From an uncultured Clostridia bacterium (GTDB lineage: Bacteria > Bacillota > Clostridia > Peptostreptococcales > Anaerovoracaceae): 43,105 nt of DNA. The stretch spans positions 1 through 43,105 of the forward strand of contig CALWZU010000010.1 of assembly GCA_944386095.1 (NCBI GenBank). Direction: 5' to 3'. Positions 33,238 through 42,652 of the stretch are shown one piece after another (the first letter of the stretch is position 1; the number at the start of each line of letters is the position of its first letter). The notes beneath the pieces are model-generated. The model did not search any database, was not told the origin of the DNA, and saw only the letters and a list, made by a program, of their open reading frames with translations. The position numbers were made by a program, and so were the translations under genes.

Positions 33238-34608
33238 TTACAGCCCTAAAATCAGAGAAGCCAATATGAAGTACAGCAGGGCGGAAACCATATCGGTAAT
33301 GGAAGAAATCAGAGGCGTAGCCATCAGGGCAGGGTCGATGCCCAGCTTCTTGGCCGCCATAGGCAGCATTCCTCCCAATACCTTGGCAAACATCACTACG
33401 GAAAGCAGCGCCGAGCAAACCGTCAGGGCGATCAGAACCGGCTGTCCGTCCAAAAACAGGATCTTGGCGAAATTCAGGGCACTCAGAACAAGGCCGATTA
33501 TAAAGCTGATGCGGATTTCCTTCCAAAGGACTTTTCCTGCGTCCTTCAGCTCTACATCTCCCACCGTCATACCGCGGATAATCAGCGTGGCCGCCTGAGA
33601 ACCGGAATTCCCCCCGGTCCCCATCAAAAGCGGCAGATAGGAAACCAAAGAGATCACCTGGGAAAGCAGGGCCTCAAACCGGGTCAGGATCGCGCCGGTG
33701 ATCATCAGGGAAACCGACATCAACAGCAGCCAGGGCAGCCGGTTTTTAATGTGCTGTCCTACGCTCAGATTAAAATAGTCCTTGTCGGAATCATCGAAAA
33801 CACCGGCCATTCTTTCAAAGTCTTCCGTATTTTCTTCTTCGATAACGTCCATTATATCGTCGAAGGTGATAATGCCTACAAGGCGGTTTTCCTTATCCAC
33901 CACAGGCAGAGCCAAATAGTCGTATTTTTGAAACAGCTGGGCTACATCCTCTCTGTCGTCCATCACGTTGACGCTGATAAAGTCCTCGTGCATCAGATCT
34001 TCGATTTCTTCCTCGTCGTCGCTGACCACCAGCGTCCTTAAGGACACGATGCCCTCCAGATGCCGCTGAGAATCCATGACATAACAGGTGTAAACCGTTT
34101 CCTGATCCATTCCGTGCACCTTGATATAGGAAAGGGCCTTTCCCACTGTCATTTCTTTTTTCAGCCCGATGTAATCGATGGTCATCAGGCTGCCGGCACT
34201 GGATTCAGGATAATTGAGGAACTGATTGATCAGCTTGCGGGTTTCCTTGTCGGTACGCATGAGGATTTTATCCACCACGTTGGCGGGCAGTTCCTCTAAA
34301 ACGTCGATCATATCGTCAAAGGACATTTCCTCCATGACGTTTTGCACCTCTTTTACAGTGATGCCGTTGACAATGTCCCTCTGACAATCGGAAGAAATAT
34401 AGGAGAACACCACTGCGGAAATATCCTTGGGCAGCAAACGGAATAAAATGACCGCCTTTTCAGCGCCCAGCTCTTCGTCCACCTCTTCCAGGATCTCGCC
34501 GATATCCGCCTCATTGCACTGGAGAAGCTCCGTCCTGACAAGGGCGTATTTTTTTTCTTCGATCAGCTCAAAAATCTGTTCAAGGGTCTGCTGAAAATTC
34601 TCCTGCAT
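33238..34608 (-). CDS. mgtE: Magnesium transporter MgtE
   Basis: A 456-residue magnesium channel. Order: N-terminal acidic superhelical domain (about 1-130, LLPKDISAVVFSYISSD, LEELPANVVDKIL), two CBS domains (about 135-260, DYIGLKKEMTVGKAL; DFISVNVMDDREDVAQLFQKYDYLALPVVD), then five membrane segments with the MGTGGNSGSQAATLIIRGM pore signature. Magnesium gating by the cytoplasmic domains is a family property. AAAGGAGGAGG selects ATG 34608; a longer reading frame upstream runs through the promoter and is rejected. No M-box riboswitch fits the leader of about 40 bases; a palindrome spans the -10 box instead. Confidence 0.95.
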   Translation of the reverse strand: MQENFQQTLEQIFELIEEKKYALVRTELLQCNEADIGEILEEVDEELGAEKAVILFRLLPKDISAVVFSYISSDCQRDIVNGITVKEVQNVMEEMSFDDMIDVLEELPANVVDKILMRTDKETRKLINQFLNYPESSAGSLMTIDYIGLKKEMTVGKALSYIKVHGMDQETVYTCYVMDSQRHLEGIVSLRTLVVSDDEEEIEDLMHEDFISVNVMDDREDVAQLFQKYDYLALPVVDKENRLVGIITFDDIMDVIEEENTEDFERMAGVFDDSDKDYFNLSVGQHIKNRLPWLLLMSVSLMITGAILTRFEALLSQVISLVSYLPLLMGTGGNSGSQAATLIIRGMTVGDVELKDAGKVLWKEIRISFIIGLVLSALNFAKILFLDGQPVLIALTVCSALLSVVMFAKVLGGMLPMAAKKLGIDPALMATPLISSITDMVSALLYFILASLILGL

Positions 34609-34646
34609 GGGCGTCCTCCTCCTTTCCCTGTCGCTTTCTCCGCCAG

Positions 34647-34668
34647 CTTTCCTCATTATAGAGGAAAG
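34647..34668 (-). promoter_or_regulatory. Palindrome centred on the mgtE -10 box
   Basis: CTTTCCTC (34647-34654), ATTATA, GAGGAAAG (34661-34668). The arms are perfect inverted repeats of eight bases and the six-base centre is the TATAAT -10 of mgtE on the minus strand. This is the geometry of a repressor operator. Confidence 0.6.
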
Positions 34669-34683
34669 GCAAAAATCTAGCAA
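34655..34683 (-). promoter_or_regulatory. Promoter for mgtE
   Basis: On the minus strand TTGCTA (34678-34683), 17 bases, TATAAT (34655-34660), about 50 bases before the mgtE start. Confidence 0.65.
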
Positions 34684-34731
34684 CCATTTCCCTTGATATT
34701 CCCTTAATAAAAATTTTTGCCAAGTTTTTGA

Positions 34732-36174
<1,443 letters not shown>

Positions 36175-36216
36175 TCCCAGGCCCCACTGACATCTCTTAA
36201 AAATAAACCATTAAAA

Positions 36217-36240
36217 AGGACGTCTTCGGACGTCCTTTTT
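36217..36240 (+). terminator. Terminator of gdhA
   Basis: Perfect stem AGGACGTC/GACGTCCT closed by a TTCG tetraloop, with flanking A-run and T-run extending the stem and giving at least six Ts. Confidence 0.95.
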
Positions 36241-36296
36241 TCTTTCCTTTTTTCGACTCTCCACCAGGGCTCCTTTATACCTTTATAGCGGCCCTT

Positions 36297-36488
36297 TTAT
36301 CCCATCCCGTGCTCCCGGGCCAGACGCTCCAGCTCCTCCCGGTTTCCGCTGCGAATCCGATCCTCATCCAAAAGCAGCTCCGGCATCCCGGCGGCAGCCC
36401 CTGCGTACACATCATCCAGCAGCCGGCTTCTTAGATCCTCCGTCCTTTTTTCTTCGGCGGTTTGATTCCCCTCATCCCTTGGATGCAT
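36297..36488 (-). CDS. Small charged protein of unknown function
   Basis: A 63-residue, highly charged protein without membrane segments; likely all helical (LRSRLLDDVYAGAAAGMPELLLDEDRI, then NREELERLAREHGMG, given here in parts). A strong GGAGGAAGGGAA site before the ATG supports translation. It follows addA by 47 bases on the same strand, with no terminator visible between, so it is probably the second gene of that unit. I do not recognise a family. Confidence 0.6.
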   Translation of the reverse strand: MHPRDEGNQTAEEKRTEDLRSRLLDDVYAGAAAGMPELLLDEDRIRSGNREELERLAREHGMG

Positions 36489-36535
36489 TTCCCTTCCTCC
36501 TTTTTCTCCTTTTCATTTCTTTTTCTGTTATCTTT

Positions 36536-39500
36536 TCAATCTATTTTGACGGCGTCTCCGCTGTCAAGAAAATACAGATAGGCTTCCTTCACCGGCATTC
36601 CCATGGAACATTCCACCGCATTGTGGTAAAGTCCCATCTGGATTTCATACTGCTTCTTTTTTTCCATCAAAAAAGCCGCTTTCTTTTCCGGTCCCTGATC
36701 CTTTCCCTCGATCCGGTCGGTTTTATAGTCGATCAGCACATAGCCCTCTCCCTCCCGGAAAAAGCAGTCGATGGTCCCCTGAATCATGATCTGGTTTTCC
36801 CTCTCATCCTCTTCCCTATCCAAAGTCTGCTTTAAACTGACGTTCCCTTCGATTTGCCGGATCTCCAGCCTTTCCTCCGGCAGCCATTTTTTTGCCTCCC
36901 CCATCAGGTTAAAGGATTGCTCTTTGTAAAGACGGCCCTCTTTTTCCGCCTTCACGACCCTGCGGCCAAGCCCGCTTATGAGAAAGCGGGTCAGCTGAGC
37001 CTGATTCGCCGCCTTCGCCTCTTCTTCTGAAAGCAGTTTTCTTTCTACCATTTTCCGGATCTGCTCCCTGAGAGCCTCCGCTACAGCAGCCTCTCCCTTT
37101 TCCGCCTCCGGAAACTGTGAAAAGGATAGCTGCTGCAAAATATAATGGGTGATGGTTCCTTTTTCCGCTCCGGTCAAAGCGCTTCCCTTTTCCCTTTCCT
37201 CCGGCAAAAGAAGATCTCTTTCCAGAGAGGGGATCTCCCGCTCCGGGAAAGACGCTTTTTCCTTTCTTCCCAGCCGGTTCAGCTCGGAAACCGTGAATTT
37301 AGACGGCATTTGCGCTGCTCTTTGGAAAGGATAAGAAAAATCCATCTGCGCAAACACCCTTTGCTGGATCGCTTTCCCAAGGGGCGTGTGTATCTGAAAG
37401 CCCCGCTGCAAATCTCCCGCAAAAGCCTCTTCTCTCTTTTCTTCATGCCCAAGGGCTTCCGCCGCTTCCTGGCGGCTCCATTGCCGGATTTCCATCATCT
37501 GGGGCGACTCCTGCGCAAAATCGGAAAGAGGGGGTAAAACCCAGTCCAGACAGCAGGATGCCTTCTGAGGCGCAGTGGGCTTTTCCAAGGCCTGAGAAAG
37601 GCTTTTTTTAGCGCTTCCCACAAGCAGCAGCCGGTCCCTGGCCCGGGTCATGGCAACATACAGGATCCGCATTTCCTCCGCCAGGTCTTCTTTGCTTTTT
37701 TTCTCATCGATGGTTCTTTGACGGAGGGTTTTACTGTAAAAACCCCCCTCCGGATCCCTGTAGCGCATTCCCAGTCCCAGCTTCCGGTCAAAGCTCAACG
37801 CCGCCGAAGGACGGCTCCGGTTAAATCGCTTGCCCATACCGGCAAGGATTACCGCCGGAAATTCCAATCCCTTGCTTTTGTCGATGGTCATGATCCTCAC
37901 CACATCGTCCCCTTCTCCCAGAAGCTTCATTTCTCCCATCGGAGATTTGGTTTCCTTCATTCTTTCCAGGTATTGCAAATATCCAAACAGCCCCTGTGCC
38001 AAGCCGCTCTGAAAAGAAGCCGCCCGCTCAAACAAAAGCCGCAGGTTCGCCTGCCGCCGGGGGCCTCCTGGCAAAGCGCCCACATATTCATAATATAAAG
38101 AAGTCTCAGCCAAATGCCACAGAAAATCCCGCAGGGGCATCTGCTTTTCCAGCTGCCGCCACCGGGACAGGCGTTCCAGAAAGGCCTCTCCCTTTTGCCG
38201 CAGCCCCTCTTCTTTTTCAAAATAAGCGGCGTCTTCTTCCTTTTCCGGCGCCTTTCCAAGGCAAAAATCCAAAAAAGCTTCCGCAAAAAGACCCTGGGAA
38301 GAATAAGCCCGTATTTTTCCGATTTCCTCCAGAGTAAATCCGCCGATCACCGAACGTAAAACGCTGAGAAGGGGAATATCCTGCCGCCGGTTGTCGATGA
38401 TTTTCAGCAAATTGATAAAAACCTGAATCTCCACCGTGTCAAAATAACCGTCCCCGCCCTCCGCATATGCCGGGACTCCCGCCTTCTGCAGCGTTTCCTG
38501 ATAAATCTGAGCGCTGGATTTAAAGCTTCTCATCAGGATCACAATGTCTCTGTAGGTAAAATCCCGCACCACGCCCTGCTTGGTATCATAAAAGGCCTTT
38601 CCCACAAGCTCCCTGACAAGGCTTGCGCAGATCGCCGCTTCCAGCTCTTCCCGCTTCATTTCCTCCATATCCGCCCCGGCCTTTTCCTGGGAAGCACTTT
38701 CATCCAAAAAATGCAGCCCGCAGGGCCAGTGGATATCCTTTTCATCGGAAAGCCCCTGATACAGCCTGGCGTTTCCGTCATAATCCATCCCGCAGGTTTC
38801 CTTTGTCATAACGGCGGAAAACACCCGGTTGACACATTCGATCACGTTTCTTTTACTGCGGAAATTCCGGTTCAGATCAAGCTTCAGGCTCTCCGGCTCC
38901 TGTCCTGTGCGACATCGTTCATATTTCTCCAGGAAAATTCCCGGCTCCGCCAGCCGGAACTGATAAATGCTCTGCTTCACATCTCCCACCATGAAAAGGT
39001 TATCCGCTCTTTTGATCCGGTCGATCAACGCTTCCTGCACCACATTGCTGTCCTGGTACTCATCGATGAAAATATAGCGGAACTGCTCCCTGCATTCTCC
39101 GCAGACGCCGGGATCCTTCAGAATCTCCAGAGCCCTGTGTTCTATATCCCCAAAATCCAGCACACGCCGCCGCTCCTTTTGAAGGCGATAAAGCTGCTCA
39201 TAACGCTTCACCAGCTTTTCCAGCACCAGGGCGTCCGGATACAGACGCCGCTCCCACTCATCCTCGCTGGTTTTCATCCTTTCGATATTTTCGGAAAGCC
39301 ACGCAAAGGGCTCCGGCAGGCCCTGGATAAAATCATAGGTCTGCTCCACCATGATCCGGATTTCTCTTTCATTTCCCGCCTTCGCGAATCGTCCGGCAAA
39401 AGCCTCAAAGCCTTCCTCCCAAGGCCATTCAAAGGCCTCCTCTATAAGGCGGTCCATCGCCGCCGCCTGAAACACGCTTTTCTGAATATCATCGCAGATC

Positions 39501-39883
39501 CCGAAAACAGGGGACATATCGATCAGATAAAAATACCGGCGGATCAGCTCCAGACAAAATCCATGAAAGGTACTGATATTAGCCGAAGGGATCTGACTTA
39601 GCTGCCGGCGCAAAAATCCCTGCCTCTGCTCCGAAAGGCCCTTTTCCCGGCCTTCCTCCGCCGCCTCGGACACAGCCTTATAAATCCTTTCTCTCATTTC
39701 GGAGGCCGCCCCGTTGGTGAAGGTCACAATCAGCATCCGGCTCACATCCACGCCTTCTTCCACGATCAGCCTTCGTATTCTCTCCACCAGGACCGCTGTT
39801 TTCCCGGAGCCGGCCGCTGCCGATACCAGCAAATTTTTTCCTCTGATCTCTATGGCCTGTTTTTGCGCTTCATTCCACTTCAT
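36536..39883 (-). CDS. addA: ATP-dependent helicase/nuclease subunit AddA
   Basis: A 1115-residue UvrD-type helicase-nuclease that processes double-strand breaks for recombination. Walker A is SAAAGSGKTAVLVERI (AAGSGKT at 23-29); further helicase motifs are FIDEYQDSN, GDVKQSIYQFRLAEP, LNRNFRS, MTIDKSKGLEFPAV and LYVAMTRARDRLLL. The C-terminal RecB-type nuclease keeps YVLIDYKTDRIEG near 1052 and QMGLYHNAVE. Slightly shorter than typical AddA (about 1200). GGAG seven bases upstream supports the start. The partner addB, normally directly upstream, is not here: the divergent gpmI occupies that place. Confidence 0.95.
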   Translation of the reverse strand: MKWNEAQKQAIEIRGKNLLVSAAAGSGKTAVLVERIRRLIVEEGVDVSRMLIVTFTNGAASEMRERIYKAVSEAAEEGREKGLSEQRQGFLRRQLSQIPSANISTFHGFCLELIRRYFYLIDMSPVFGICDDIQKSVFQAAAMDRLIEEAFEWPWEEGFEAFAGRFAKAGNEREIRIMVEQTYDFIQGLPEPFAWLSENIERMKTSEDEWERRLYPDALVLEKLVKRYEQLYRLQKERRRVLDFGDIEHRALEILKDPGVCGECREQFRYIFIDEYQDSNVVQEALIDRIKRADNLFMVGDVKQSIYQFRLAEPGIFLEKYERCRTGQEPESLKLDLNRNFRSKRNVIECVNRVFSAVMTKETCGMDYDGNARLYQGLSDEKDIHWPCGLHFLDESASQEKAGADMEEMKREELEAAICASLVRELVGKAFYDTKQGVVRDFTYRDIVILMRSFKSSAQIYQETLQKAGVPAYAEGGDGYFDTVEIQVFINLLKIIDNRRQDIPLLSVLRSVIGGFTLEEIGKIRAYSSQGLFAEAFLDFCLGKAPEKEEDAAYFEKEEGLRQKGEAFLERLSRWRQLEKQMPLRDFLWHLAETSLYYEYVGALPGGPRRQANLRLLFERAASFQSGLAQGLFGYLQYLERMKETKSPMGEMKLLGEGDDVVRIMTIDKSKGLEFPAVILAGMGKRFNRSRPSAALSFDRKLGLGMRYRDPEGGFYSKTLRQRTIDEKKSKEDLAEEMRILYVAMTRARDRLLLVGSAKKSLSQALEKPTAPQKASCCLDWVLPPLSDFAQESPQMMEIRQWSRQEAAEALGHEEKREEAFAGDLQRGFQIHTPLGKAIQQRVFAQMDFSYPFQRAAQMPSKFTVSELNRLGRKEKASFPEREIPSLERDLLLPEEREKGSALTGAEKGTITHYILQQLSFSQFPEAEKGEAAVAEALREQIRKMVERKLLSEEEAKAANQAQLTRFLISGLGRRVVKAEKEGRLYKEQSFNLMGEAKKWLPEERLEIRQIEGNVSLKQTLDREEDERENQIMIQGTIDCFFREGEGYVLIDYKTDRIEGKDQGPEKKAAFLMEKKKQYEIQMGLYHNAVECSMGMPVKEAYLYFLDSGDAVKID

Positions 39884-39970
39884 CCTGCTTCTCCGTCTGT
39901 TTTCTTCCCTTTCCTTCCCGCCGCCTGTTTATTTTTCCGCCGGTTCCATCGGTTCCATCTTTTCATCATT

Positions 39971-40000
39971 TTAGCATATCCCCTGTATTTGTGCTATAAT
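39971..40000 (+). promoter_or_regulatory. Promoter for gpmI
   Basis: TTAGCA (39971-39976), an 18-base spacer ending in TGC, and TATAAT (39995-40000): extended -10 promoter, about 40 bases before the start. Confidence 0.6.
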
Positions 40001-40042
40001 GGTCACAGCAAAATCCCTACTCAGTAAAAGGAGAACCGCTTT

Positions 40043-41581
40043 ATGAGAAAAAAACCCACCATGCTGATGATCCTGGATGGCTACGGCCAAAACCCCGATA
40101 CCCGCGGCAACGCTGTAGCAGCCGCCCATACACCTCATATCGACGCCCTGTTTCAAGCCTATCCCCATACCACATTGGGAGCCAGCGGCCTCTCTGTGGG
40201 CCTTCCGGAAGGACAGATGGGCAATTCGGAAGTGGGGCATTTGAACATCGGCGCGGGACGCATCGTATACCAGGATCTGACCCGTATCACAAAATCCATT
40301 CAGGATGGGGATTTTTTTGAAAACCCCGCCTTTTTAAAAGCCGTTTCCCATGTAAAAGCCCACAATTCCGCCCTTCATATAATGGGCCTGCTTTCCGACG
40401 GCGGCGTTCACAGCCATATATCCCATCTGTTTGCCCTGATCCAGCTTGCCAAAAAACATGGTCTGAAAAAGGTCTACATCCATGCCTTTCTGGATGGCCG
40501 GGACGTACCTCCCAAATCCGCCGGAATTTTTCTAAAAAGCCTTGAGGAAGAGCTGAATCGCCAGAATACAGGCGTCATCGCTACCATCTGCGGAAGATAC
40601 TACGCCATGGATCGGGATAATCGCTTTGAAAGAGTACAGCTGGCCTATGACGCCCTGACTCTTGGCGCAGGGGAGCTTGCCGCCTGTCCGGAGGAAGGTC
40701 TTTCCAGCGCCTATGCCCAGGAAATGACCGATGAATTTGTCAAACCCATCATCCTTACCGATGCGCTTGGAAAGCCCCGGGGACTTGTCTGCGAACACGA
40801 CGCCATCATCATGTTCAATTTCCGCCCCGACCGGGCAAGAGAAATCACCCGCTGCTTTGTAGACCCCGGTTTTTCCGGCTTTCAGCGGGATGAGAGCTTT
40901 CAGGATCTGTGCTATGTATGCATGACCCAGTATGACGCCGCCATGCCCCGCGTTCTTTTGGCCTATCCTCCGGAGCATCTGACCAACACGCTGGGAGAAT
41001 ACCTCTCCAAACAGGGGCTGACCCAGCTTCGGATCGCCGAAACAGAAAAATACGCCCATGTAACCTTTTTCTTCAACGGCGGCGTAGAAGAGCCCAACAA
41101 AGGGGAAGACCGGATCCTGATCCCCTCCCCCAAAGTGGCGACCTACGATCAAAAGCCTGAAATGAGCGCCTTTGAAGTGACCCAGGCCGTTTTGGAAGAG
41201 ATCGAAAAAGATCATTATGACGTTATCATTCTCAACTTTGCCAATCCCGACATGGTAGGCCATACCGGGGTTTTCAGCGCGGCGGTCGCGGCCCTGGAAG
41301 CCCTGGATCAGTGCGTGGGAAAAATTTTTAAAGCCGTCAGCGAAAAAGACGGCCTGATCCTGCTCACCGCCGACCATGGTAACTGCGACTGTATGCTGGA
41401 CAAGGAAGAAAACCCTGTAACCGCTCATTCTCTGAATCCCGTCCCCTTCCTGATTTCCTCCAAAGCCCCTCTTTCTCTGCGAAAAGACGGCGTACTGGCG
41501 GATATCGCCCCTACCATGCTGGAGCTTCTGGAACTGCCCCAGCCAAAAGAAATGACCGGCCGCAGCCTGATTCAGAAGTAA
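40043..41581 (+). CDS. gpmI: 2,3-bisphosphoglycerate-independent phosphoglycerate mutase
   Basis: A 512-residue glycolytic enzyme of the alkaline-phosphatase superfamily that needs manganese. Catalytic serine motif MGNSEVGHLNIGAGR (serine near 62), DGGVHSH, FLDGRDVPP, GRYYAMDRDNRFER, NFRPDRAREIT, NFANPDMVGHTG and TADHGNCD all match the family in order. Length is normal. AAAGGAG lies about seven bases before the ATG. Transcribed alone from its own promoter and ended by a long hairpin. Confidence 0.97.
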   Translation: MRKKPTMLMILDGYGQNPDTRGNAVAAAHTPHIDALFQAYPHTTLGASGLSVGLPEGQMGNSEVGHLNIGAGRIVYQDLTRITKSIQDGDFFENPAFLKAVSHVKAHNSALHIMGLLSDGGVHSHISHLFALIQLAKKHGLKKVYIHAFLDGRDVPPKSAGIFLKSLEEELNRQNTGVIATICGRYYAMDRDNRFERVQLAYDALTLGAGELAACPEEGLSSAYAQEMTDEFVKPIILTDALGKPRGLVCEHDAIIMFNFRPDRAREITRCFVDPGFSGFQRDESFQDLCYVCMTQYDAAMPRVLLAYPPEHLTNTLGEYLSKQGLTQLRIAETEKYAHVTFFFNGGVEEPNKGEDRILIPSPKVATYDQKPEMSAFEVTQAVLEEIEKDHYDVIILNFANPDMVGHTGVFSAAVAALEALDQCVGKIFKAVSEKDGLILLTADHGNCDCMLDKEENPVTAHSLNPVPFLISSKAPLSLRKDGVLADIAPTMLELLELPQPKEMTGRSLIQK

Positions 41582-41617
41582 AAACGATATAAGCGTTTTT
41601 TCAGGCCTTCGCAAAAA

Positions 41618-41695
41618 GGGCATTCCTCATCGCCTCCAAGCGCTTTCCGTTTTACAAGCTGCGCTTTGAAGGGCGAAAGGAATGCCCAGTTTTTT
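41618..41695. terminator. Long bidirectional terminator hairpin
   Basis: GGGCATTCC (41618-41626) pairs with GGAATGCCC (41679-41687); inside, CGCC/GGGCG and CAAGCGC/GCGCTTTG also pair, giving an imperfect stem over about 70 bases. TTTTTT follows on the plus strand and TTTTT on the minus strand, so it serves both gpmI and the convergent phosphatase. Confidence 0.8.
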
Positions 41696-41720
41696 GGGAT
41701 GAAATAAGGATTTCCGGCTA

Positions 41721-42323
41721 TTAAAAGCCCTCCGGCCATTCATAGGGGATCATCCCCTTTACGGCTCCATAGCCATTTTCATAGTCCAGGCAAATGATCA
41801 TGCAGGGCTCGATCCGAAACCGCCACATCACATCCAGATCCAAATTCAGCAAATAGGACATGGCCGAATGGATAAACATAGCGTGGGTCACCACCAGACA
41901 GGCGCCCTCCTGCTCTTTTATCCCGTCAAAAAAGCTTTCGGCCCGTCGCCGCACATCCAGACTGCTTTCTCCCTGCGGCACCGTGAAGGATCGGAAATCC
42001 GAAAACAGATGCTTCATGATTTCTCCGTGCTCCTTTTTTGCCTGCGCAAAATCCATGCCCTCCAGAATACCGTAATTCATTTCCTTGATTCGATCATCAC
42101 AGATCACCGAAAGCCCTTTTTCCCTTCCGATGGCCTCCGCCAGCTTCCTGGCCCGGCCCAGAGGGCTTGCGTAAATCCGGTCAAAAGAAAGGCCCGCCGC
42201 CCGGCGGGGCATGGCTTTCAGCATTTCCTCTCCCTTTTCCGTATAATCATAATCCGTCCATCCGTAAATCAGACCCTTTTGATTGGCAATGGTCTGGGGA
42301 TGTCTTAAAAAATAAAATCTCAT
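41721..42323 (-). CDS. Histidine phosphatase, possible alpha-ribazole phosphatase
   Basis: A 200-residue phosphoglycerate-mutase-like phosphatase. The catalytic histidine is H8 in LRHPQT (the family usually has RHG or RHA, so P9 is a change), followed by YASPLGRARKLAEAI with the second arginine, EMNYGILEGM, PQGESSLDV and the second histidine in VVTHAMFIHSAM. Its place two genes after cobS suggests CobC, which removes phosphate from alpha-ribazole phosphate in the late cobalamin pathway; a general phosphatase is possible. Confidence 0.8.
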   Translation of the reverse strand: MRFYFLRHPQTIANQKGLIYGWTDYDYTEKGEEMLKAMPRRAAGLSFDRIYASPLGRARKLAEAIGREKGLSVICDDRIKEMNYGILEGMDFAQAKKEHGEIMKHLFSDFRSFTVPQGESSLDVRRRAESFFDGIKEQEGACLVVTHAMFIHSAMSYLLNLDLDVMWRFRIEPCMIICLDYENGYGAVKGMIPYEWPEGF

Positions 42324-42394
42324 GCTGTTTCCTCTTAATGAATCGTTTTTCTGCGATTTCTATGTACTTTTGATAAAGCGGCGCTTTATGGCTT

Positions 42395-42634
42395 TCATCT
42401 GTTTCCTTTGTTTTTCCGCTGTTTGATTTTCCCCATCAACCAGAATAGCCCTTCCATCACAACCCAGGCGATCAATCCCCCTATCGCCGCCGAAGCAAAA
42501 ACCGCCGCCGGCGCATTTGCGCCTCCGGTTGGGATCCCTTCCTCCTGCGCCGGGATCCAAAGGCCCCGGAGAAGCAGAAGCACAAATACCCCTCCCGCCG
42601 CCAGACAGACCGCCCATTTTTTTCCTTTGCTCAT
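42395..42634 (-). CDS. Small two-helix membrane protein
   Basis: A 79-residue protein with two predicted membrane segments (about 7-27 and 44-68) joined by a loop rich in glycine, proline and alanine, and a basic C-terminus (KIKQRKNKGNR). AAGGGTGG precedes the ATG. It sits 18 bases after the cobS stop and 71 before the phosphatase gene, all on one strand. Not recognised as a family; its place in the cobalamin gene run suggests, but does not show, a link with CobS in the membrane. Confidence 0.6.
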   Translation of the reverse strand: MSKGKKWAVCLAAGGVFVLLLLRGLWIPAQEEGIPTGGANAPAAVFASAAIGGLIAWVVMEGLFWLMGKIKQRKNKGNR

Positions 42635-42652
42635 CTTCCACCCTTTTCCTTC

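Noticed and set aside
34609-34654. M-box magnesium riboswitch before mgtE.
   Set aside because: The promoter lies about 50 bases from the start codon, leaving too short a leader for an M-box.
40532-41623. A 363-codon minus-strand open frame opposite gpmI.
   Set aside because: Shadow frame; gpmI motifs on the plus strand are complete.
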